A stretch of DNA of 64,000 bases from Montifringilla adamsi (Eukaryota; Chordata; Aves; Passeriformes; Passeridae): positions 3,835,733 through 3,899,732 of the forward strand of contig JAGGNK010011114.1 of the NCBI GenBank assembly GCA_017590115.1, written 5' to 3'. This document shows, one piece after another, positions 1 to 12,440 of the stretch. A model generated the notes under the pieces. It was given only the letters and a program-made list of their open reading frames with translations, was not told the DNA's origin and did no database searches. The position numbers and the translations under genes were made by a program. Numbering within the stretch: position 1 is the first letter of the stretch; each line of letters starts with the position of its first letter.

Positions 1-280
1 ATGTGTTTTTTATGAGGGTGTTTGTAGAGCTGCAAGCCTCCCACAGGAGTTAAAATTTCCCAGCAAGGTGTTACAAACCTGACAAGATATTCAGCACTGA
101 AAGGAAGCTCTAATCCAAGTCCTGGACCTATCTGCCTGTGAATATTGTAGGAATTCTGAAATGAATTAGGCCAATTTGTCAGCAGCACTATTAGAGCTGA
201 GTTCTGTGTAGCTGACTCAGTGCTGTACTATTTTGGATTGGTAGAATAATTTGATTTTCACAGCTTTGAACATATGTTGT

Positions 281-358
281 GGGCTGTTGGGATTTTTGGG
301 GGGAAGGGTTGTTTGGGGGTTTATTTTGTTTATTTTGTAGGGTTTTTTTCTGGGGGGG
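281..358 (+). repeat. G-run cluster with T-rich spacers (possible G-quadruplex)
   Basis: Seven runs of three or more G lie within 78 bases on the sense strand: 281-283, 289-291, 298-303, 306-308, 315-319, 340-342 and 352-358. The spacers are mostly T. The pattern is compatible with intramolecular G-quadruplex formation in the nascent transcript, but folding is inferred only. Confidence 0.5.
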
Positions 359-3300
359 TTGTTAAAGTAGAGCACTGGCTGCTCTGTACTGTAGAAAGTA
401 ACCTCACTGTAGAAGTCTTCTGAAGAATTGGATGATTGCTCTTGTATTGAAATTCTCCTTCGCTTGTAAGATGCTTCTCTGCATTAAAGTTGCCTTCACA
501 CTTCAGTAGGAAATAGAGTCACCACAGTTTTGAGTTCTGCCATGAAGGGACACAGCAGTTCTGCGTGCACAGCTGTGATGTTACCCATGCTGGTAATGCT
601 GGGTGTGAGAAGATTGCCTGCCCCATGGCTCAACAGCTTGGAGACCTTGGCTGTGACTTTTTTCACATCACACTAGTTGTTCCTTTTTATTATCTTTCTA
701 CCAGGGTCTTGCATTTTCAATTTAAATATTTCATTATCCAGTGACCTACTTCCCATCTGTACCTAGAAGTACTGTTTCTGTGATATACACAGATATTTTG
801 AAATTGGCTGAACTTGTTACTGATACTGATTATTATGCAGTATTTCTTATAGATAAGAAACTAAAGTATATTCAATAAAATAGTCAGAAAGTGGATTTTT
901 TTAAAAATCCCCACAGTATTTTTTAAACGCAGTTTGTATTTAAACTTGTTGCCTAGGGTTGTTTTGGAGGCCACAAGCAAAATTGGTTGAAGGACTAATT
1001 AAGGAAATTCCTGGAAGAAAAGTCCATGAGCTGTAAGACACAATGAAGCAAATTTAGTTAATTCAGAAAGCCACTGATCTGCAGGCTGCTGGGATCTAGG
1101 GGAGTGTCAAGGGTGAGAATGGGGAGAAGGAACCTGCAGTGGCATCAGGACCTCGTTCAGAATTGTGAACCGTGAACCTCATGCACCGAAGGAAGGACTT
1201 GGGAATCAGCCCACTGGCTGTGTATCCATAATTCTCTGGGCTTGTTTCACAGCAAAGAAAGTCACAGAAGCCTTCAAATTTTCAGGATTGCTTCTGTTTT
1301 CTGTTGCACTGTATTTGTCAGCAGGTTTATTATATAATTATGAAGTAAACCTTAGCGTTCGGCATGCTAGGAGAAAATGTGCTTTACTGTCCTAAGGTGA
1401 ATTTTGAGTACTACTTGAGTTGAATTTTTTACATGAAAAATTTAGTTTGTGCTTGCAGTAGCTTTCTGCGTCTTTCCAACTGGAAAAGAAACTTAAAATG
1501 AGTGAAAAGATAAGAAGAATCTTTGAGGCAGCTGGAGAAGCTGGCACTTTTATATGCAGAAGTTAAAGAGACTTCTCGAGGTCCTGGTGCAGAAGTTTTC
1601 ACTGGTAAATCTTTTTAATTAACAAACAACCATTATCAGAGCAGCTTATTAGTGCCAGAAAGATGGGATTTAATATCTGTGCTCATCTGACAATGCAGGC
1701 CATGTTCTCCAGCTGCCTTTGTTATATGCTGGATTGCACTCTGTTCCATCCCTAACCTAAGGGCTGGTTTTATTTCATTTTGGTCGCCTTGTCGGGACAA
1801 TCAGCTCTCTCCTGTCTGCTGCCTTCACACCTGGCAGTCCCACTTGGCCTAAATGTGAACCACACAGTTTTTGCTCTGCCCAGCCCTCACCTCCCTGTGC
1901 TGGTGAGAATTTTAACATTGTTTTAGAGCCTCCCTGTCCTCATCTCTCTCCTCATTTAATTTTCTGCTTTTCATGGTTCACCTCACATCAACTCATTTCT
2001 GCCTTTCCAAGTATATAATCCAATTAAAATGCATTTTGTCTGGGGTTTGACCTTTTTGTATTTTCTTTATGATTGGTTATCTGTTCTTCCCCTTTTCACA
2101 TTGACAGCTTCACTTTATATATGGAAAAAGTGATGAGCTGACTGACAGGCAATCAAAATATAAAATATTGAATGGCCAAACAGGTAAAGGACACTTGAGT
2201 GTTTCAGCTCCCCAGACTGTTACATCTCAGATTAATCAGGAGGGAGGCCAAGGAGGGAAGGGACAGGGTTACAACCTGAAGGGGCTGATGCCTTTAAGTG
2301 CTGCGGATTTCTCCTCTGAAGCAAACATTAGAGCTGTTGGCAATTTTCTATCTGGCCCTGATTTTTTGCTGCAACAGTTTTCTACTTAGTTTAGATTGGT
2401 CCTCAGATCTTTGCAATCACTTTTCTAAATTTCCTTCAAGTTTGTGGTTCAGCTGAAAACCAGAGGTACAAGGGTTTTTAGGAAGAGCATTTTTTAAAGA
2501 ATCTTAATGGTATCTTTTACTTCTTATTGTAGTTTTTCCTACCACTTTGTGTTACATTAAAAATTTACTTAATCCTGTTGATCAGATTGTAATCAGTAAT
2601 TAATGTTAGAAGCACAGTTTTGAGCATTTAAGTCTTTTCTAAAATCTTCTGCCAGCATTCCTGTTAACTGATGTACTGTAGGTCAAAATAGTTTTCTAGG
2701 AGAAAATCACACAGGAAATTAGTAAATATAAAGGCATACACTGAGTTCCACAGTGTAGTTAATTTTGTTGCTTTTAGAGTAATTAGTCCTTATCTACAGC
2801 AATCTGTGTAAGGTGACAAAGGTGCTATGACTAGAGGCAACAGGCATTCAGAAATTGTATTATGAAAATATTTTACGGTAAAGAAGGAAAATTCTTTTTG
2901 AGAATTATTGGGGGAAAATTAGTTGTGAGAGGGATATAGTTTCTATAAATCAGAGGCAGTTTCCATAAGTTAGAGCTGTGGGGACTCTGTTTTTATTCAT
3001 TACAGAGAGTAAGTACAAACTCCACAACTTGATGTTATTTGTCTTTAATAGATTCTATTTGAACTGATTAATCAGTTAATGGCTATACCTAATAATTAAT
3101 GACTGTGTTATCCGAGTGGGTAGCACAGCATTAAAGTTCAGGCTATGGAGTGCCAGCATAGCTGATCCCACGGGAAAAGTAAGGAAGAATTTGGAGATTT
3201 CATTGCACAGTGGACTAGAGCTATGATCAGTCAACACTGCTGTTTTCCAGAATCGTGGTCATTCCTTTAAAATAATGATGCTTCCTCTGTAGGTCACACT

Positions 3301-5465
3301 GTGTGTGTTCCTCAGACTGGAAAGAGGAAAGATGTGACCAAATGGTCTCATAAAAAATTCTTTTTTATTATTGGTGCTTTTATTTAAACATTTATAGTGC
3401 CTGAATCATGAAACTCCAAATCTTCTTTACTTTAATGTGGTACTTACTCAGCTTTGACATTATGCTTCAGTGTTCAGGATAAAGACCTGGTCCCTGTGGT
3501 ATATAGATTTAATCTCTATTAGTTCTTCTTTCACTTAAATAACAGTGCTCTGAGAAGGCCAGGCAGGATTATGTGGCTTAATACAGAATTTTCCTGTTGC
3601 AGGACAATAGATATAGACTAGAAAATGTGTTTGCAAACAGCTGATAGTAAATTCAGTTACTCTCTCTGGATTCTTTCTGCGCACACACACACTTGAAAGC
3701 TGTGGGTACAATAAGTCTCCTTTAGCTGGCAGAGGGTGGAAATCCCTTTCCCTAGGGACTGTTTAAGAAGATTTTTGTTACTCGTGGCACTCAATGAGCT
3801 GAATTCCTCCATTGTCATTCATAAAATAAGCTAGACTAAGAGTATATAGCTCCCATTATATATTCTAAATCATAGCAAATTATATTTGGTTATCTTTTTA
3901 AATTGCTAAACTAAGGACTGATACTATTTTTATTAGCGCCATGTCTCTTTCAGACACTCAAATATTAATGGTGACAAATGTTGTATGCCTGAAAGTGCCA
4001 GGATTTTATCAGTGCTTTACTGGTAAAGTTAATCTTTTAAAGGTTATTTCAGCACTACAAGCAAAATTCAGCATTTCAGCTTTAATTTCTATTGATTTTT
4101 TTTTTCACTAAAGGTTTTGAGATAAATAATCTTTTTCTCACCTATAAAATCAGAGTGTAAACTCTTTGATTGCCATAGGAGTCTAAAGTGATTAAAGGTC
4201 ATCACATTTTGGTTAGCCTTTATCAATATTTTTCTTATATGTGTCCACAAAGTCTTCATTTCAGTGCTCTTTTCCTCTGTACTAGGGTGGGGATAAAATT
4301 AGAGAGCAGTTCGTTCACATGTGATAGGTGGCATGTGATAGTTTATTTATTTAATATCATTATCTATTTATAGTTATCTATCCATTTTAAATTGTTAATG
4401 TTATTGGGGAATCCCCTTTCTTTTAAGCATATGAGAAAAATGGTGCTAATAATCACAATAATAGAACATCTGGGTATTGACTGCTACTCTGCTGTGCTGT
4501 AGAAGCAGAAAGCATTCCATTAATATTTATCCTCTGATGGTGCTACTCCATTAAATGAGGTTGTCTAGTCGTAGACCATTAGCACCATTGTGACTTCCAC
4601 TCAGCCAGTCTGTCTGTCTATAAAGCCAAGTATAAAATCAGGGTAGATACAGATTCAGATAGGCAGAGGTGGCTGCAGGAAATAATTTGATTTTGAAAGG
4701 TTTTCCTGTTCATGCACAGAGCAAACTGTCATGATTTTGTGAACACTGTCCCTCATAATCAGATCTGAATCCATTTACAAGAAGAATCCCACAAACAATA
4801 AGAAAAATACAATTTCCTTAGAAACAGAGATAGCATTTTCAAAGTTCATAATATAATTCTGTTTAACTTGGCTAGGTAGTCATAGACTTAGTATTACATT
4901 GTGTAATAACATTGGCATAGCTTGCATTTGGGTTATATTTATGTTTTAATTACAGATTTTCAACAAGATAAATTTGCAGTAGGCTATGGAAGAGGTCTTA
5001 TGAATTTCCCCATATCAGATTGTGTCTTGTAGTTATATGAGTATATTAGATAGATTCCTTTAACTCATGTTTAACCCCTCAGCCCCTGTGTTCTCAGAGC
5101 TGCTTCTTGTGAGCTCTTTGCCACCTTAAGACCACCAAATCTGCTCTGATACTGATGTAAAGCATCAGAGCATTTCTTGTGTCCCTTTTCTTTTTGTGAA
5201 CACTGAACCATACATAGTGGCCAGCTATATATTACCTTACTTCTTATGTGCCATGGGAGGCACAGCCATATCAGTTAAACTTATGTTTTATTTTGCAGAT
5301 TTTGTAGTAGCCCTCTGTAGTTACCAAATACAGAAAAAAAATTAGTCCATGGCCTTTCCCATTGTTTCTGGCCCCTATCACTGGGGATAGATCCTTCTGG
5401 CACACAAAACCCTGCTTTCTTTTGATGGAAATAGGGTGCATGATAAGTGGGTTGATACATATCTA

Positions 5466-5795
5466 TATTTTGCCATAACATGAAAGCAGGATCTGGAAAA
5501 AGCATGCACTAAATTCCGAGAAGTACGTTTAGGTCCCTCGGTTTAAAACTGACTTTTTGAACACAGAATCCCTGCAGAAGTCAGTTCATATGGTCTATAG
5601 CAAGAATAATACAAAGCATTCCATACTTCTGTGCAGACTAGAACTATTTTGCCATAACATGAAATTCCAAGAAGTACATTTAGGTCCCTCGGTTTAAAAT
5701 TGACTTTTTGAACACAGAATCCCTGCAGAAGTCAGTTCATATGGTCTATAGCAAGAATAATACAAAGCATTCCTTACTTCTGTGCAGACTAGAAT
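5466..5795. repeat. Tandem duplication, copies of 179 and 151 bp
   Basis: Copy 1 (5466-5644) and copy 2 (5645-5795) both begin TATTTTGCCATAACATGAAA and both run to the motif GTGCAGACTAGAA. They differ at only a few bases plus one 28-base block present in copy 1, shortly after the start, and absent from copy 2. The near-identity suggests a fairly recent local duplication. Copy 2 ends just before a long T run. Confidence 0.9.
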
Positions 5796-5798
5796 TGA

Positions 5799-5825
5799 TT
5801 TTTTTTTTTTTTTTTTTTTTTTTTT
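5799..5825. repeat. 27-T homopolymer
   Basis: This is an uninterrupted T run directly after the second copy of the tandem duplication. It could be simple slippage sequence or the reverse complement of a poly(A) tail of a minus-strand retrocopy lying to its right. No polyadenylation signal or clear target-site duplication was found to support the second reading. Confidence 0.9.
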
Positions 5826-6609
5826 GTTCTGAGTCCATCTTCAGCCTTCCTGGGAAACATCGTGGTAGAAGGAGTGGCCAGCCTTGAGAGCTCCATGCAT
5901 CTTTGTGGAAAGCTCTGGCTTTCCAGGTAGATCACTTGTCGAGAGAATGGAATCATGGCAAAGCATTGACTCTTTGGAGAGTTCTCTGTATTAATCCAGC
6001 CCTAAAAGGCTGAATTCTTTTTGCAAAACATTCCAGCCTTGGGAAGTTTCTGGCCATGAATCATTTTGTCTTGAGTTTGAGCAACTTTTTCCTCCAGCTC
6101 CTGAAGCTTGTTCTCAAACCAAGGTGACAGGTTCCCTTTCCAGTATTTCACAGGCAGTAACAAATCTTGCCCCATTTCCCATATGACAGCACTATTACTT
6201 TTGAGGTTCTGCACTCCCAGACATCATTTTTCAGTCTGTGGTTTGGATGGCATGAGAGGCTGCAGAAAGAAAGGACAGGGGAGGGCATGGAGAAGGGACC
6301 CTTCAGGGCTTCCTTCAGGGAGCCCCAGGCAGGTGGTGAGGAACCAACAAGCCAGACAACCCCTGGAGGTGGCCAAAATTACCTTCCAGAAGGGACAGGC
6401 AGCAATGGCTGCCCCTCAGGAGGTTGAAGGACCATTTTGTTGATTAAATGTCATCATCACAGCCCTGGTCACTCTCAATGTCTTTGACCAATTACAAATA
6501 ATGAATTATATTTGCTGCCTGCCTGTCCACACCCCTGGCTATGCAGGCAGTGTATCCCAAATGTATGTTTTACACAAGCAGTACTTAGTCTGTAATAACA
6601 AATAATAGG

Positions 6610-6702
6610 TTGTTTCTTTTCCAAAAGTCTTTTTGGAAACAATTTGGAAAAGAAACAATTTGGAAAAGAAACAGTCTTTCTCAGATTCTTTTCCAAAAGT
6701 CA
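6610..6702. repeat. Nested direct and inverted repeats (potential hairpin)
   Basis: A 16-base unit, AATTTGGAAAAGAAAC, occurs twice in perfect tandem at 6641-6656 and 6657-6672. Its reverse complement lies just upstream: bases 6610-6625 pair perfectly with 6643-6658. A second inverted copy, TTCTTTTCCAAAAGTC, lies downstream from about 6686. Either tandem copy could pair with either flanking arm, so alternative stem-loops are possible. Confidence 0.85.
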
Positions 6703-8484
6703 TTCCCACTTTTTGCTGCTGTTGGCTTTTTTCTGCAGGCTTCAGGGAATAAATCTTGTCACTGGATCCTGGGGAATCTCCACTGATTTTTTATTTTTTT
6801 TTTAAATTCAGTTTCCATCCTCCTATTGCTTTTTACAATTCCATCAGTTTTTTCTGCAATCTCTCCAGCAGGTCAGAAGAAGCAGTACACTGTTCAATGC
6901 TAGGACTTGATTTCAAGCAGTAAGTCTAGGGAAAAGAAACAGCTTGCAACTATTACAGTGTACAGTGAAATCCCTTAGGTGCTGGTCTCTTCCTTAGCTT
7001 GCAGAGCCTAAATAAAAATTTCCAGAGCATTCCAAAGTACAAAGTCACTGCCCATCTATGGGCCATGACAGAATCATGCTAATACCTGTATAAAACAAAC
7101 CTTTGCTGTTTGCATAATCTGCAGTGAAGATTTCCAAGATCTTTCCTTCAGAGGAAGTCATGTAAGCTTAATCAGAAAAAAAAAAAAAGCACCTATCACT
7201 CGAACAAGTAGGCTTTCTGTCAAAAGAAAATAGGTAGTTTCTGAAATGCATTAAAGCATGTCTAAAATCCACTATACCTGTTCAAAGTGAAGTTACAACA
7301 TTTCAAGTAATCGGGAGAAGTCTTATATTTAAAGAAGTAATTAGATGGTATATTAATTATAGTCTCCATCCATAAGATTACATGTACATTTTATCCTACT
7401 ATTTCAATTTAAAGACATGCTCCTCACAGCTTCAAATTTTGGAAACAGACTGTAGAAAAAAATCAATACTTCCTCTTACTGTATCTTCTCAAATTATTCC
7501 ACTGTTTGAAGCACAAGTTAAATGCAGCTATTTTTAATATTGATCATTGTTGCCTTCCTCCTGCTCCTTCCCTTAACAGAATCATAAAGTTGCTTCTGTG
7601 TGTTTGTTTTTTAATCTGGTTTTCTCAGCCATCTCCCTGTATCCCTACTGGGGGAATAGTGATCCTCCTGCTGCCCTGTGCTAATGTGATTTGTTACGCA
7701 TGGCTGAAGTCGACTCCGAGTGTTTTATAAATACTGTTTGTTTTCTATAAAAAGTGCATGCATACTGCTGAGAAGAGGTTAAAAGTCCAACAGAATCTGA
7801 CTGAAACCTAATCCTCTCCTGGTTATATCTCTTCTGTGAACTAGATTTCCTTCTGAACAGGCTGGAAGCACCCTTTGAATAACTTACACCTGCTCTAATA
7901 TCACTGCATGGTATAATAAACCTGTATGGTGTCCTGTGGGTGTCACAGTTGGACTGTTAAGCACATGCCAAGGACATTCCTGCTCAGTTTGGAGAAAAAT
8001 CCTGCTCCAAGGGAGCAAACCTAGCCTTAAGACAGCACATAAAATATTACAGATTCCTGGTTTATCAAGTAACTAATGACAGGGAATAAATGTTCTTCTT
8101 CCAAGTCATCCTCTCATGTAAAAGCATCATCCAAGACCTGCCTAGCAGAGCAGCACTCAGTTAAAGCACAGAAATTGATGTTTCTGGTCTCCATACTGGA
8201 GCAGCTGGTTTGCAATGGTAATTCCCAGAGACCATAATTCTCAGGGATCTCTGTGAGACTCAGGAATTCTCAGCAGCTCCTGGGATCAACTGCCAGGAGA
8301 TTAACAGGGGACTTTTGCACAGAGTATTTCTCCTTATAGAGTTTCTAAGTGAATTTCATGTATGACTACATTACAGCTACCTGGAAAGAGATTTTGAGCT
8401 CCAGCAGCAGCAAAGCAGCTGAACCATGCTAGAAGTTGACAGGCTTTAAAGAAAAAGTTAATTCCTATTTTCTTTTACCCACAG

Positions 8485-8532
8485 GTCTACCCACGGATAG
8501 CGCCGGCATTTTGGCACTACCTGCGGGTAGAA
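8485..8532 (+). other. EPHA6: Candidate 48-nt frame-preserving exon in EPHA6
   Basis: A pyrimidine-rich tract ending TTTTACCCACAG (AG at 8483-8484) is followed by 48 bases and then the donor GTGAGT (8533-8538). The 48 bases form 16 open codons, reading VYPRIAPAFWHYLRVE in phase 0. The next exon at 8956 also starts in phase 0, so inclusion would keep the receptor frame and insert 16 residues into FNIII-2. Four CpGs fall inside the segment, unusual in this AT-rich intron. No Eph homologue I remember has this insert. It may be a chance pseudo-exon or part of an unrecognised repeat. Confidence 0.25.
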
Positions 8533-8955
8533 GTGAGTAGCGGGTATTTGAATACTCCCACCTCTTTATTTTGCAGCTTGGTAGTGTTTCCTGACCTCCT
8601 AGTTTGTCCATTGTGCAAAAATAATGAGCTTCCATTGTAGTTGCCATTCTTCTGTGAATGTAGTCTTGTAGTAATTCATGTTGGTTTGTGATTGGGTTGG
8701 TTGCTAACCCAAGTCACAAAAACACGTCTGTATGCAGGGTTAAAGACAAAAAAACCTCAAATCTAAAAGACAAGGCCATATCATACATTCTGACTATAGC
8801 ACGGAACCAATGTACAGAAATCCATACCTGCACCTCCTTTTATAAACACATTTTACATTCATGAGAAGAATATGGAGCTTCTGTTCTGTTATGTCATTTA
8901 TGCAAAGATTGTTCAACTCAACTTGATATCATTTCTTCCCTCTTTTGTCCCTCAG

Positions 8956-9118
8956 GAGCATGAGCAGCTCAGCTATTCCTCCACAAGGTCCAAGGCTCCA
9001 AGTGTTATCATCACAGGTCTCAAGCCAGCCACCAAGTATATATTTCATATCAGAGTCAGGACGGCAGCAGGATACAGCGGCTATAGCCAGAAGTTTGAAT
9101 TTGAAACTGGAGATGAAA
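8956..9118 (+). CDS. EPHA6: EPHA6 exon: second half of fibronectin type III domain 2
   Basis: This extracellular exon encodes 54 codons plus one base. It starts in phase 0 with Glu-His-Glu-Gln-Leu after a pyrimidine tract and CAG, and ends before GTAAGT (9119-9124). Visible FNIII signatures are ITGLKPATKY (the conserved Leu before the E/F strands) and RVRTAAGYSGYS, the strand typical of Eph FNIII-2, followed by the FETGDE stretch that leads to the membrane. The 163-nt length equals that of the corresponding exon in other EPHA genes as I remember them. FNIII-2 lies next to the membrane and supports receptor clustering (family knowledge). The leftover A pairs with CT of the next exon to make Thr. 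Confidence 0.95.
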
Positions 9119-9339
9119 GTAAGTTTCACTGAAGGGGAAAAAAAAAAAAGTACAACAGAAGTAGCATCTAATTCTAAACCAATGAGACATTGAGAGGTTG
9201 AATGGCTGAACCCATACCATTTGTTTATCACAAAATGACCAGTGCTATGTGATAAGAAAGCCTCAGACTCACAGTTCTGGATTTACAACACATAGAAATG
9301 TTAGCCCAACGCTGCAGCTGAAGGAATGTTCTCTTCCGT

Positions 9340-9390
9340 AAAATTTCCTTGTGGGTCCCTTCCAATCTAAGATGTTCTAGGATTCTCTGA
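9340..9390 (+). mobile_element. CR1 LINE 3'-end fragment
   Basis: The segment contains GTGGGTCCCTTCCAATCTAA followed by GATGTTCTAGGATTCTCTGA. This is the diverged form of the CR1 3' terminus, GGTCCCTTCCAACCT followed by ATTCTRTG repeats. The 5' boundary is uncertain and the fragment may extend upstream. It is 5'-truncated, as is usual for CR1, and non-functional. Confidence 0.6.
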
Positions 9391-12300
9391 TCCTTTCTTT
9401 CCTTACAGAAGTCTTGCCTCTTGACATCTAGAAATGCCCTTAGCCAGGCTTTCCATAAGTCCAGTAGCTTCACGCAAGCTCCCAGTGTTGGACTCTTCAC
9501 CCTGTAGTTGTCAGTGCTCCCAGACTCCACAAATAAAAAACTGAAAACTTTTATATGCATTTCCATCAACCAGTAAACCTACTAAATTTGGCACTAAGAA
9601 GCAAGAAGCCTTGCTATTCCTGCAAAAGATGCAAAAAGGGTTCATGTGTGATGTTCACCTCTGAACGAGGTATATTTGTTATGTGTTGCCCTCTATGTTC
9701 AAAGAAACATAGGAAAAGGTATTTACATGTATTGGAGGGGAAATTAGTGTAGTAGATACAACACTAAAACACTCATTAATTAAATTACTTTAATTAGCCA
9801 ATTATGTATACCATGTATTTCATTAGTGTTTTAGAATTCAAGTTGTTTAAGCTAATGTACAGACTCAAAACTATGTAAGTGCTTCCAAGAGCACCTAGGG
9901 ATTTGTGTTCCATTTTTATTGCTTCTTAACTTCTATTTAAAAAATCAATCAGGGATAGATTTCCAAGTGCTTAATGCTTAATTGGACTTTCTAAAATTTG
10001 CTGGGTACTTAAGCCAATTGGTTTGAATAGGAGTTGAGCACTTGGGTGCTTTCAAGAATTTCAGTAGATCTTTTCTGTATCTTCTGGTGCAATAAATACA
10101 TGGCTTAATTCATATAAAAAGAAAATAGGATTTAAACCTCTGAGAGATTTCACATTGTGAAAATCTAAATCAGGAAGACTGTGGCTCCAGTGACATTTCC
10201 CTCATTGGTATTGAGGGAATCTCCTGGGAGTCACATTCCCCTTACTCCATCCTGGCCCCATCTCTCCTTCTCAGTGCACTGATACAGCTGGCCCTTGGGC
10301 TGCATGGTAAACTTAATTTTAACATCCTTTTTGAGTATAACTTCAAAACTGAACATGATACTGAAATAAACTGGAAAAATAAATCTGTTTATGATGCCAT
10401 AAACAGACCTAACACAGTTTTTCTCTCAATAATTCTGATTTCTTTTACTTCTGTGTCTAAACTAGTACATGGTTTCACATAGCTGAATAAATAGAATACA
10501 GCAATGGTTTTGTCAGTATTTCAAGATACTGAGTAACATTTGCACAGAGAGATGTGGGAGAAGTGTGTTAAGATTTGGGCTGCTTGGTTCTGTCAGTACC
10601 CATAAATGTTAATTTGCCCTTCCTAGCCTGCATCTGTCTTACAAACCAGTCCTACTCCAGCTGTGTAGGAATCTCTCTTCATCATTTACTATTCTGGCAG
10701 TGTGAAGCTCAGCTGAAAATTTACTGATTTTTTAATATTCATTTTTCTCAATTCTTCTGAAAGATAGCAAATAATATCAGGCCAAGGCAGACTATTGCAG
10801 CTCCCTCCATCCCTGCTCATTAAAAACAAGTTACCTGGTGAAAATTCCGCTTTTGCAATTACTTTTTGTGGACTTTCAATTAGATTTGAATTAACTCAAA
10901 AGTAGCATTTTCATGAGAAGGCTGGGAAGAATAGAATAGAGTGTTTTAAAAGTCTGTGTTGTGAACAGAAAATTTGTCAACCAACACTCTCATGAAAATA
11001 AAAAAAATATTTTAAGTCATGTGTTTGATAAAAAATCCTCCTTAATTGGCCTTAGATTGAACATCCTCCAGCTCTCTGCCAATTGAACATGTTACAGTGG
11101 AGAAGAATTAATTCCCAGACCAGTTGCAGGTAAACATCCAAGGTTATTCATTTACCCTGCTTGAATGTTGACAGAAGTTGTTAATAGATGGTGCTAAAGC
11201 AAGCAATCAAAAATTGGGGTTTTTCTTTAATAGCCTAATTATAGAAAGTTAATGATTCATCAGCTGTGAGATATGTATATGAATGCCCTAAAACACACTG
11301 TCCTTTGGCAGGACACCGTCCTGCCTTCTCTGATGTACTGGGTGAAACACTACCTGTGTCAGTTCAGCTATAAAGTTATAAAGGATAAAATAGATACATC
11401 ATTACCAGGAGCACTAAAACATTTTGGTGGGATTGCTAAAGGTGGTGCATGAGGGAGAGAGAAGACCAAATCTGCAGTGGTAGTGGAGGAAGTTAGTTAT
11501 TAATGCTGGTGTGCTTTTTGGGAAGCACCACCCTCACTTACTGAGCCACGGCCTCGGGAGCTCTGTTGTGAACTCTTCTCCCTGCTGCAAAAACAAACGA
11601 GTGGAGCATCCAAAAGAGTGAAATTTGTATTTTCTTTGTGGTAGGAAATGTAGTTACCTAGGATAGTCAGAAAAATTCTCCTCAAGGAAGCAGGGATGGA
11701 TGAATGGATGCTGACTGGCATTTCTCCCCCTTTTGAAGCCCAGAGGCTGCACCTGGGAAATGTGAAACCTTTCCAAGGCACAGCAACCACCACTTGTGAC
11801 TTTCTTTCTTGTTGCCATTTTATTCAGTCTCTGTTTCAGCACCTTACAGGCAAAACACTCATAGCAAAGCTGGCAGGTTTTCATACACTCCAGCACACAC
11901 ACAGCTGCCACTGCTGGGGCTTCAAAACGGAGCATAAACCTCACTTGTAGCTCCTGCTTTTATCTGTCAGAATTACCAGCTATATCTGAGTCACTACAGA
12001 AACACTCTGGTCCTTCCTAACAGAGAATAAAATGTGTTCTGACAATTAAGAAAAACATTTTTCCTAGGGCACAGTTGCTTTAATCTCTGACTGTTACCCT
12101 CTCTGTTTTTTGGGTTTTTTTTCCCCTTCTCTTCTAACCAGCTGTTTTTGGAATACCTTTTTTGGTTGGTTGGTTTTGTTGGGTTCTTTTTTTAATTAAT
12201 GATTCAAACTTTTTTTTTTTCCCTAAAGAAATTTTTTATTTACATTACCTCAGAGGTCCTTCTGCCCAGAGGAATTTGTAAAATATTGAACAATTTACAG

Positions 12301-12397
12301 CTTTTAGGCAGTTTTCATGTCAAAGCAGGGCATGTTCTAAAACCAAGGGTATTTTCCTTCTTGGCCTTCCCATCATTAGGAAAAAATAATCTGCAAG

Positions 12398-12440
12398 TGG
12401 AATGGTTGGCTTGTTCTGGAAGGGACCTAAGGGACGAAGT
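12398..12440 (-). mobile_element. CR1 LINE 3'-end fragment, inverted
   Basis: The sequence GGCTTGTTCTGGAAGGGACC followed by TAAGGGA is the reverse complement of the CR1 signature around AGGTCCCTTCCA. The terminal octamer repeats are too degraded to be sure of the boundary. Confidence 0.5.

Larger units (their letters stand above)
1..8955 (+). other. EPHA6 intron, 3' part, upstream of the first visible exon
   Basis: No convincing exon of a known family was found here, and the expected preceding Eph exon (about 125 nt, first half of FNIII-2) was not recognised. The stretch holds a cluster of G-runs near 281-358, a tandem duplication at 5466-5795, a 27-T run at 5799-5825, a less AT-rich segment at 5826-6440, nested direct and inverted repeats at 6610-6702, and a candidate 48-nt exon at 8485-8532. 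The last bases form a good pyrimidine tract ending in CAG at 8953-8955. Confidence 0.85.
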
